The notes under the pieces: generated by a model
Database searches by the model: none
The model's input: only the letters and a program-made list of their open reading frames with translations
Told to the model about the DNA's origin: nothing
In this document: positions 55,500 to 64,000 of the stretch, in pieces
Layout of the letters: each line of letters opens with the position of its first letter
Numbering within the stretch: the first letter of the stretch is position 1
Assembly: GCA_018136815.1 (NCBI GenBank)
Contig: CM030934.1
Span: 2,805,070 to 2,869,069, forward strand
Reading direction: 5' to 3'
DNA from: Isochrysis galbana
Lineage: Eukaryota > Haptophyta > Isochrysidales > Isochrysidaceae
Length of the DNA stretch: 64,000 bases
Made by a program: the position numbers and the translations under genes

Positions 55500-56395
55500 A
55501 CTTCTCCCTTTTCCCTTCTCGGTCAGGGGGTTTATTAAAAATGACATTGCATCGGACAATGATCTACAAATACTACTACTAAACAGCTCCCTCTAGCTTT
55601 CCCGGACTCCTCCCCTTCCCCCTGCCTCACTTCCTCACTCCCGCCCGCTATTCCTCTTGTCCTCGTGCCTTCTTGTGTGCCTCTTTCTCTTTCCCCTTTC
55701 CCTCGACTATACTTTACATATGTATGTGCACCATGTCCGTGTACGAAGTACGAATTTGGATAGGCTCTGCCTCTGGAGCGAATGCAGTAATGCAGTTATG
55801 CGGTTATGCAGTTCCTTTGTTCCTTTGTCCAGCGACATCATGACCAACTAACAACTGCGGGTCGTAGATAGCGTGAGAGGCAAGCGACACGCGACACACA
55901 GACACAGACACGCGACACACAGGCAACAAACGAGAGGGACAGGCCCAATCGGGGAACTGTGAACTGTGAACGAATGAACATCAACTTGCAAACTCACACC
56001 CTCACGAATCACGGAGGACGGACGACAAAACAATCTTCTACATTCTCTTTGACCCTACATGGTAAACACGGGTTTACCGTGTTTGTACGTTTGTACAGAT
56101 GCCAAAAACAGCCCGTTTTCACCGTGTTTCAAACGCCCTCCCTAGCAGCATGCCGGGTTTGTGAGGTTCCCGTGTTTCTAGAAAAGCCAAAAACAGGCCG
56201 TATTTGCTGTGTTCGGAGGCCCCCCCTGCCGTGTTTCACATCTAGGTCTTTGACACGCTCCCTCACGTTTTGGCGTTTCCTCGGCAGGAGGGAGGGGAGT
56301 AGGAGTGTAAACGTAGCAGGGAGACCTTGCACTCTTGCACTAAGGATCCTAGTCGAAGTAAACCAGGCAAGTCTCTATGAGTGGGATGGTTCGCC
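55500..56395. other. Intergenic, no gene recognised
   Basis: The stretch 56058-56230 contains repeated GTGTTT phrases (ACGGGTTTACCGTGTTTG, CACCGTGTTTC, CCCGTGTTTC) but no supported coding frame. A short ORF read on the plus strand (55959 onward) lacks domain-like composition. Confidence 0.35.
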
Positions 56396-57420
<1,025 letters not shown>

Positions 57421-57580
57421 AGAGAGAGCGAGGCGTCACGATAGGCTTTTTGTGGAGAGAGCGTACGAGAGCGAGCGAGAGAGCGAGAGAAAGGCGCTCG
57501 CACCATGAATACTCTTAACCAACCGCCAACCCCATTCCGAATCGGCCGCCGCGGTGCAGGACTGAGGCCAGGGGAAAGCC

Positions 57581-58823
57581 ATGTGCGACATGTTCGGATG
57601 CGTTATCGTCTCGCAGGTCCGTCTGGACACTCGCCCAACCGCCACTCACGAATGCCAGCTGCCGCTGCAAGGCGGGGCGGACAGAAAGGGCAGGGCGGTG
57701 GGAGGTGGAGGTAGACGGGTTAATGAGAAGGACGCTTTGGCGGACATGGATGGGACACAGGTTAGGGTAGGGGGTGGGGGCGTTATAAGGCAAAAGAAGA
57801 GAAAGGGCATGGAATTTTCCCTAATTCTGGCGCCCGTGAGACGGGTACGATTAAGTGGGAGGTGGCGTCCCGATTTTCATGCCCGCCTTTTGCCACTCAG
57901 GACGAAGTGAAGGTCGTCGAGCAGCTCGGCAAGTACATGATGGTTGCACGACCGGGCCTCAACTGCATTTTGCCGTGCCTCTGCCAGTTTGTCAAGGGGA
58001 CGCTGTCGATGCGTCTCATGCAGATGGACATCACGTGTGAGACCAAGACCAAGGACAACGTTTTTGTCACTTTGAAGGTTCGCGCCAACCCATCGCCGTA
58101 GTTTGTGCGCCAGAAAGGATGCGCTGGGGGCGATGGACCACTTGGTTTTTGCGATGGTCTTGCCGGGAAACGGGGTGCATGCGCCAGGAGAAGCTTGTCC
58201 ACTGCCATGCGATCAAATGTCCCTTCAGGCACACGCCATGCACGCTTATCATCTTTTCGCGACCTCGCCCTTCCCGCAGGTTGCAGTGCAATACCAGGTC
58301 AACCCTGACACCGATTCCATCAAGGATGCCATGTACAAGCTGACGAACGCCCGCGCACAGATTGAGTCCTACGTCTACGACGGTGAGCCCGGTTTTCCTT
58401 GCCCCCAATTCGCCCGCTTGATTTGCTTGCGCAAGCAGCTGATGATGGTGGCATCTGCACCCCGTCGTGAGCAGTTGTGCGGTCAGCAGTGCCCAAAATT
58501 GAGCTTGACGATGTGTTCACATCAAAGGACGAGATCTCTAGCACAATCAAGTCACAACTGACCGACTCAATGTCTTCGTTCGGTTACACCATCCTCGCCT
58601 CTCCCATCACGGATATTGATCCGGACCGTGAGGTGTGCTGCATTGAGATGCGACGGGCAAGATGATGATGTCACGCAGATCCTCATCATCCACTGCACCC
58701 ACCTTGCACATCAAGGTAAAGCGCGCGATGAATGAGATCAACAAGGCGAGGCGCTTGCGGATGGCGGCGGTTGACGAGGGTGAGAGCGTGAAGATCCGCG
58801 CCATCAAGGAGGCCGAGGCTGAG
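57581..58823 (+). CDS. HIR-type SPFH/band-7 protein, cut by the assembly gap
   Basis: A stomatin/prohibitin-superfamily protein of the hypersensitive-induced-reaction (HIR) group, membrane-microdomain scaffolds best known from plants. Exons are 57581-57616, 57901-58077, 58280-58382, 58475-58632 and 58716-58823 (GT-AG; phases 0, 0, 1, 0). The N-terminus MCDMFGCVIVSQ parallels the short Cys-containing leader of HIRs. DEVKVVEQLGKYMMVARPG and TCETKTKDNVFV follow, then QYQVN, DAMYKLTNARAQIESYVYDVVRSAVPKIELDDVF, and VKRAMNEINKARRLR leading into a Glu/Ala-rich helix. Together this is about 190 residues; family members are about 285. The last visible donor (GTAGGC at 58824) points to at least one more exon, presumably lost in or beyond the N run at 58915-59014. 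Confidence 0.9.
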
Positions 58824-58914
58824 GTAGGCGCAAAAACATCGCTCGAGAACCTTTTACCCTAGAATGCGGCGTCAGTCCCAAGGGCTGAGCGCGACGTCTG
58901 TCCTACACCTGCGG

Positions 58915-59014
58915 NNNNNNNNNNNNNNNNNNNNNNNNNNNNNNNNNNNNNNNNNNNNNNNNNNNNNNNNNNNNNNNNNNNNNNNNNNNNNNNNNNNNNN
59001 NNNNNNNNNNNNNN
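58915..59014. other. Assembly gap of 100 N
   Basis: Exactly 100 N, the conventional length for a gap of unknown size. It separates the SPFH gene from its 3' end. Confidence 0.99.
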
Positions 59015-59097
59015 ATATGTAGCTAACACATTTCGGTCGATTTTGTTACATATCCTGGCCTGGCCCTAGATAAGGTTTAATTATATATTATTTATCT

Positions 59098-59521
59098 TTG
59101 GTTCACTCATGGCGGGACACAACCCCCCGCCCCCCCTTCTCTCCACCGCCACCCCCCCCCCTGCCCCCGCTGTGGCTGTGGGAGAGAAACCACCCAGGGT
59201 GCTACCCACTCTCCTGACATCCCTCATGGCATGCAGGATGGCGGAGTACTGGGGGGGGGGGGGAGGAGGGGGGGAGGCGGGAGGGGGGGGGAGGAGGGAT
59301 TTTTTATATCCATTTTACGGGGGCATTTGTAAAAAAATAACCAAACCTGAGGTTGCAGCCTCTGAATGAATGAACACGTCAAAGAGAGTCTGGATCAGTG
59401 GTGTGTGTTGGGCCAGCATGGCATGAGGCATAGTAGGAGGGTGGGTGGTTCCTCTCCCACAGCGGGGGAGGAGTGGAGAGTGGAGAGACGGGGGGCTCGT
59501 GCCCCCGCCCGAGTGAACCAA
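59098..59521. mobile_element. Foldback (MITE-like) element with inverted arms
   Basis: TTGGTTCACTC at 59098-59108 is exactly inverted as GAGTGAACCAA at 59511-59521. The arms extend inward imperfectly for about 120-150 bases: GGCGGGACACAACCCCCC and CTCTCCACCG on the left mirror CGGGGGCACGAGCCCCCC and CTCTCCACTCC on the right, and the GGAGAGAAACCACCC motif mirrors GGGTGGTTCCTCTCCC. The interior is G-rich and encodes nothing. No target duplication was seen. Single arms at 18190-18330 and 35035-35100 show a dispersed family. Confidence 0.7.
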
Positions 59522-59963
59522 GTGCCAAGTAAACTAGCCAAGTATAAACTTAGTTGCACGTTGCACTATTTTTGCTTGCGAAGATTTTCGTGGCGACACA
59601 GGTGGGCCCCCTGGAAGTTTTGTAGTGAGCTTTGGAGAACGGTCAAAAAGGCCCCTTCCCCATATAAGCGGTTCCAAAATCCCTGTGTTGACCGCCTTCG
59701 GCATATTCGACGGAACGCGACCTCAAGTTGACCTCAAGCATCAAGCATCAAGCATAAATAAGATTCGAGACTGGATGCACGGTATGATGCAACTCAAAGT
59801 ACGCAACCAACAAACACGAGCAACATAGCAGAACGAAAACCCGTCCAACACACAACACACGCAGCCTACTCGAATCTGAAATCATAAATAAACCAATAGG
59901 CCTGCCCGGACCCCATACTCTATAATCTAAACCAGGCCGCCAGCGCCCTAAGGTAGCGCACCT
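59522..59963. other. Intergenic, no gene recognised
   Basis: Contains CCAAGTATAAACTTAGTTGCAC (59528-59549), the palindromic phrase also seen beside the foldback arm at 18300, and a CAAGCATCAAGCATCAAGC short repeat at 59735. Confidence 0.4.
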
Positions 59964-60120
59964 AGGCCGGACCCCTAGCTAGAAACTAGAAACCAAAGAC
60001 AAAGGAATTAAGGGGGAAGGGAGCGAGATGGGGCGAAGGGACGCAAGGGCGGTGTTGACAGGAAGGTAATAGATACCGGAACTGTAGTAGGTGTATAGCC
60101 CTGAATCTTCAGGTTTTTTT
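59964..60120 (+). repeat. SINE-like repeat, copy 3
   Basis: Begins CCTAGGCCGGACCCC, contains GGGCGGTGTTG and TAGTAGGTGTATAGCCC, and ends GAATCTTCAGGTTTTTTTGC. Same order of blocks as copies at 248 and 18484. Confidence 0.65.
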
Positions 60121-60435
60121 GCTAATTAGATCAAGATGATTAGTATCACCTATCGGCACGCAAGAAGAGGTACGAGTATAGAGCACAGCGCCACAAATCA
60201 TCCATCACGCAAAATGAATGACATCGATACAATCCCTTTGATCGTCAACCACCGACAGCAATGGCTCATTACTTATTAGGCGACCAAGGCGAAAGGCGTG
60301 AGCGATGCGCCTCGGCTCTCCCTTCTCAGAATTATTCCCCACCATTCGGCCTTGAGCTCCATAGGGCCGATGCATATCCTCTGTCAAGACTCCACAGTAC
60401 GTGCACACGATGGAAAAGACGTGCAAGCTGCAGCC

Positions 60436-61074
60436 TCAGCTTTCCTCGGCAAAGCTCATTGACAAGTCAGACGGCTGTGGCCGCCTGGCCTCCTGCACGG
60501 TCGACGTGTCCTTTCGCCATTCGTCAAGAAATTTCTGAGGGAGCTGACTTGGCACGGGTACCCCACCATCCGTGGCAGAGCCTGACGGCGCCTCGAGTCG
60601 GACAGAGTGTACAATTGCATTGGCGCTGGCTATTTGGCTGGCGTGGGCCGCAACAGCACCTAACCTCGAGTAGAAGGAGCGCAACGACGCGGCCTGCCCA
60701 TCCACACTGCCTGACAGCTTGTCGAGGCCGAGGGACGAAGCGAGAGCCGACGCAGAGCGCAGCAGCAAGGAACCTCCTCCAGAGCAGCGGTAGGATGGCG
60801 AGACGCAGAGGCTGGAGATATACATCGAGTCGTGGTAGCGTGCGAGCATCGCCATCCCGCGCACACCCCGCCCATCATGCAGCAAGAGCCAGAGGCAAGC
60901 CTCGTCCTCGTGAAAACCGACCAACTCATCGATTGGATCGGTGAGGGCGGAGAAGTGTGGGAAGGACTCGGTGGCGAGTGCGCTCACGATGTGTGCGATA
61001 CTCCTGCACGCCGGCGTCTCGCACACGTAGACCGTCCCATCGAAAGGACGAGGGCTGGAAGCCGACGTCGACAT
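60436..61074 (-). CDS. GNAT-family N-acetyltransferase
   Basis: Single exon of 212 residues from the ATG at 61074 (the longer frame begins at GTG). It shows the GNAT fold: an acidic first half with FHEDEACLWLLLHDG, the central strand MYISSLCVSPSYRCSGGGSLLL carrying the acetyl-CoA pyrophosphate-binding R-x-x-G-G-G, a helix RSASALASSLGLDKL, and the strand-helix SGSVDGQAASLRSFYSRLGA typical of motif B. It would transfer an acetyl group from acetyl-CoA to a protein N-terminus, lysine or small amine; the substrate cannot be told. The Ser/Thr-rich ends look disordered. It faces the foldback element and convergent SPFH gene, without operon-like links. Confidence 0.78.
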   Translation of the reverse strand: MSTSASSPRPFDGTVYVCETPACRSIAHIVSALATESFPHFSALTDPIDELVGFHEDEACLWLLLHDGRGVRGMAMLARYHDSMYISSLCVSPSYRCSGGGSLLLRSASALASSLGLDKLSGSVDGQAASLRSFYSRLGAVAAHASQIASANAIVHSVRLEAPSGSATDGGVPVPSQLPQKFLDEWRKDTSTVQEARRPQPSDLSMSFAEES

Positions 61075-61131
61075 CTCTCGCACTGCAACACTACAACTCG
61101 TCTCTCGGCGGGACGGAAGAGAAATGCCCAC

Positions 61132-61949
61132 GGCATCTCACTTATCTCTTATACGCACCTCATCCTGTACACGCTGCTTCTGCGCGTGAAACCGACGCGC
61201 CAAAATTGGCGCTTCAAGCCGGCAGCAAGGAGTTAAATGGAAGATCTCTATCTGTATCTCTACTTATAAACTACACATAATACATTGTGTCTGAATCTCT
61301 TTTTCCCACAGACCGTGTGATGAGAGAGATGAAGATGATGATCAGAGTCGCCGGCAACAACAATAGCGCGACCAGCGATGCGAGCACATCAACAAGGGGA
61401 TGCAGTGAGTACAACGGCAGATGCGACATGTCTGAGAGGAGACGACGACGACGGCAAGAGAAGAACCCACTAGCGAGCTAGAAACAGTCACTTCAAACAA
61501 GCAAAGCGCTCTCGTGAGCCGTTGGGAACAACAACGAGCTCGAACAAGTTGGGAACAGAAGTTTTTCCACAATCAGCAACTTATTGCACATTTGATTGCA
61601 AATTGCAACTGTTCTTGCAGCATAGCGAGAAACTACGCAACATCGAGCTAGCTGTCTCTAGACGTCCAGGCGCGTGTACGGCTTGCATCTTAACACAAAA
61701 CACATGCCACCGTGGCTGCCGTTCCGGACGGTCAATTCGATGTTGCGATGTAACGCCCTTGATTTGAGTGACGCTGCGCAAGGAAAGATGCGTGTGACAG
61801 CACACCTAATCCAACAGGGGATTTTCTCGCCTCCATGGAAACGCAGCCAGCGGTCCCAATTGCGTGCATATGTGCAACAGACAGCCACTGTCAGGCCCTC
61901 CATCGGTACAGGGGATGGAGGGCACACGGGGATGCGCAGCGGTAAGTGC
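61132..61949. other. Intergenic, no gene recognised
   Basis: Short mixed-frame ORFs only. A GACGACGACGACGGC short repeat lies near 61441. The end nearest 61950 is the 3' flank of the CSNAP-like gene. Confidence 0.35.
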
Positions 61950-62165
61950 TTAGTCAAGGTCCTCGTCATCGAAGTCGTCTGGGAAGTCGTTGAAGAAGTC
62001 CTTATCGACTTCTTCCGTCGGTGCGTCCTGCGGGTGCAGAAGACCGAAGGAGGTGGGGTCGTCGACGTCCATCGAGTCAAAATCGTGCGCCGCAAAGGGC
62101 GTGGCGTCACTCTGTGAGGCGACGCTGGTCGGCACGAGCGGGGGCGGACCACTCGGTAGCACCAT
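61950..62165 (-). CDS. CSNAP/COPS9-like COP9 signalosome acidic microprotein
   Basis: A 71-residue ORF with a true ATG at 62165. Its last 20 residues, TEEVDKDFFNDFPDDFDDED, match the invariant acidic-aromatic tail of CSNAP (COPS9/MYEOV2), the small ninth subunit that binds the COP9 signalosome through Phe and Asp residues in an F-F-N-D-F pattern. The N-terminal 50 residues are disordered and Pro/Ser-rich, with acidic FDSMDVDDP. Human CSNAP is 57 residues, so the size fits. The COP9 signalosome removes NEDD8 from cullin-RING ubiquitin ligases. The assignment rests on a short motif, but the FFNDF motif followed by an acidic C-terminus at the extreme end is specific. Confidence 0.6.
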   Translation of the reverse strand: MVLPSGPPPLVPTSVASQSDATPFAAHDFDSMDVDDPTSFGLLHPQDAPTEEVDKDFFNDFPDDFDDEDLD

Positions 62166-62460
62166 CGTGCTTGCCGTCCAAAAGCTGGCGATGAGGCGGT
62201 GTGCGTGAGAAGGGGGGAGGGGGCAGAGGACGGGAGGGAGAGGGGACGAGGGACGGCGGACACTGCGCGGCGGCGCGGCACACAGTCTTCCAGCTTTCTA
62301 CGGACTATGTACAAAGGAGAGAAAATGCAGTGCAGTGTACTTAGAACTAGAACTAATGAATAGGAACAAGTCACTCAGGCAGCTAATATTGGACTCGCTT
62401 TTGGGGGACGGGGCGGGGGTTTATTTCTGGGGGTTGGTCGGGGTGTGCTAGAGTAGAGAG

Positions 62461-62790
62461 TTGCCGGGCTCCTACATAGAAAACCCGCGGTTTGACCGCC
62501 CCATTCGTTGTTTCGTGGTCGAGCGTCCCGGGCCTGGGTCTAGGTCTAGTCGGCCAAAGAGAGAATTCTTGCCGGGCTCCTTAATACAAAACGCAAGTTT
62601 GACCGCCCCATTCGTCGTTTCGTGGTCGAGCGTCCTGGGTCTTGTCGGCCAGAGCGAGAATTCTTGCCGGGCTCCGTAACACAAAACGCCGGTTTGACCG
62701 CCCCATTCGCCATTCGTTGTTTCGTGGTCGAGCGGCTCCTGGGTCTGGATCTTGTCGGCCACAAAGAGAGAATTCTTGCCGGGCTCCGCA
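62461..62790 (+). repeat. Tandem repeat, three and a part copies of about 95-112 bp
   Basis: Units start at TTGCCGGGCTCC (62461, 62571, 62665 and a partial at 62777) and each contains GTTTGACCGCCCCATTCG, GTTTCGTGGTCGAGCG and GAGAATTC. Unit length varies through small insertions. ORFs through the array simply repeat the translation of the unit. Confidence 0.9.
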
Positions 62791-63379
62791 ACTGGCGCGA
62801 TGGGAAGAAGAAGAAGGCCTGGAGCGTCCGACGCACAGGTCTTGTTCTTCTCTCCTCCTCCTTCCTCCACAGGCCCGGAGTCATCGTCGGTGGTGGTGGT
62901 GACCTCCTCGATCGGTCGATCGGAGAAAGGGCCTCCTCTTCAGCCTCAGGAACGCGAGGAGACTCCACCTCCGCCGCCGGGGACGTGGAGCAGGAGGAGG
63001 AACGAGTCGTGCGAGCAGCGCTCGCGCTCGGCGTCCAGTCGACAGGTGGCCCTGCCGAGAGAGTCGAACGAAGCCAGCGAGCAAGAGCGCGAGAGGAGGA
63101 GGACCGTGCGGATGCGCGCCGAGTCGCCACCATCGTGAGGAAGACGAGGAAGAGGAGAGAGATGAAGTCGCGTTCCGTCAAAAGAGGGCCAGGTGATAAT
63201 TTTGTTTTTACCCAGAATGCTTGTTTTCTTTTTAGGTAGGAATGTCTCACACAATTCCTCCAATGAGTATTATTATTACGAAGGCACAGGTTGCAACGGC
63301 AACGGCATGGACGGCTGCAAATGGACGGGACCATCGCGGCGGGGGGGAAAGCCAGATAGTTCCGCACGCGGGGCTGAGA

Positions 63380-63640
63380 CGGAGGAGGTGGATGAGAGGG
63401 GGGTGGCCGAGACGGGGGAGGATGAGACGGCGGCGGCGAAGGCGGCGTAATGGGCGGAGGCGGAGATGGAGGAGGCAGAGACGGAGGAGGCGGGAACAAG
63501 GGAGGCGGCGGAGACGGGGGAGGAGAAGGCGGTGGCGGTGAGGGAGGCTGCGTGGGCGGAGGTGGAGACAAAGGAGGCGGGCGAGAGGGGGGTGGCGGAG
63601 ACGGTGGAGGAGGAGACGGCGGCGGCGAAGGCGGCGTCAT
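63380..63640 (-). CDS. Proline-rich (extensin/pherophorin-like) ORF start, doubtful
   Basis: From an ATG at 63640 the minus strand encodes about 85 residues of P-P-S-P-P-P type, like extensin or pherophorin hinge regions of algal walls. The open frame continues to 62546, but that part is arginine- and serine-rich mixed sequence and crosses the tandem repeat, so I do not believe it as coding. No signal peptide precedes the Pro tract. It may be just GGA/GGC repeat DNA. Confidence 0.25.
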
Positions 63641-64000
63641 GCAAGGCTAGGGACTAGGAGAAGCAGTTAACTAGTTAACTCAGTTAGTGGTTGTTAGCTA
63701 CCTCCTAAATAGCGTAAGTAGTTAACTAACTGCCCCCAACTCGCAAGTAACTACTATTAACTCGCAAGTAACTAGGGCTGAGCAAGTCTTCTTCGCAGTT
63801 AACTACACGAACGGCGTCGGAGCTTCGCGCTGCGCGCGGCCAACCATAACTAAACATAGATAGGGTAAAGTGAAATACAAACGCATGAATGACAACAATT
63901 ATGTTTTACCACAGCTCATAACCATCCTCATAAGCTTTCACACAACCAGTCACAAGTCTAGCTAGACGTCTAGACTTATTACATTCCACATTCCCCCATT
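63641..64000. other. Non-coding end with GTTAACTA short repeats
   Basis: GTTAACT occurs at least four times between 63666 and 63806, alternating with CTCGCAAGTAACTA. No coding frame is seen to the end of the window. Confidence 0.5.

Noticed and set aside
62546-63640. 364-codon extensin-like gene
   Set aside because: Only the first 85 codons have an extensin-like look, and they coincide with GGA/GGC repeat DNA; the rest crosses a tandem repeat and has no domain.

Overview
The window is nuclear DNA of a unicellular eukaryote. Genes are split by short GT-AG introns (about 80-300 bases, mostly phase 0, donors usually GTGCG or GTGAG), intergenic DNA is rich in retroelement debris, and a 100-base run of N marks an assembly gap. 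A SAS-6 centriole head implies a flagellate. A plant-type polyamine/amino-acid transporter, an HIR-type band-7 protein and a gametolysin-type M11 protease point to an alga or a related protist. A haptophyte-like alga is my best guess, but the sequence alone does not prove it.

Layout. 1-6.3 kb: a hypothetical ORF split by an insertion with 17-bp target duplications, then a five-exon polyamine/amino-acid permease (3674-6292). 6.3-12.5 kb: mostly repeats and decayed LINE, a coiled-coil ORF ending in a 205-bp tandem duplication, and a Tudor-like fragment broken by a 7-bp duplication. 13-17.6 kb: a CAG/GCA repeat field, MAK16 (ribosome biogenesis) and a dead hAT transposon. 19-25.2 kb: a PARP-like protein with an array of SUMO-interacting-like motifs (minus strand), a solo LTR and a five-exon NHL beta-propeller gene. 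26.7-31 kb: dCTP pyrophosphatase, a LINE fragment with 17-bp target duplications and a complete non-autonomous LTR element. 32-43.2 kb: a RhoGEF (DH-PH), LINE remains, a secretory TPR-JmjC/cupin protein and a secreted M11 metallopeptidase. 47-51 kb: a La-type RNA-binding protein carrying a DUF3223/DeCL domain, and the SAS-6 head on the opposite strand. 53-55.2 kb: a protein made of repeated helix-turn-helix units. 57.5-62.2 kb: an HIR-type SPFH protein cut by the gap, a foldback element, a GNAT acetyltransferase and a CSNAP/COPS9-like acidic microprotein. 62.4-64 kb: tandem repeats and a proline-rich ORF.

Genes lie on both strands with no operon logic. A recurring structural feature is a long CT/GA microsatellite within a few hundred bases upstream of many start codons, probably in promoters or 5' UTRs. 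Possible common themes are RNA and ribosome biology (MAK16, La) and SUMO/ubiquitin-type regulation (SIM-PARP, CSNAP), but nothing in the layout shows that these genes act as one system. No tRNA, rRNA or CRISPR array was recognised.
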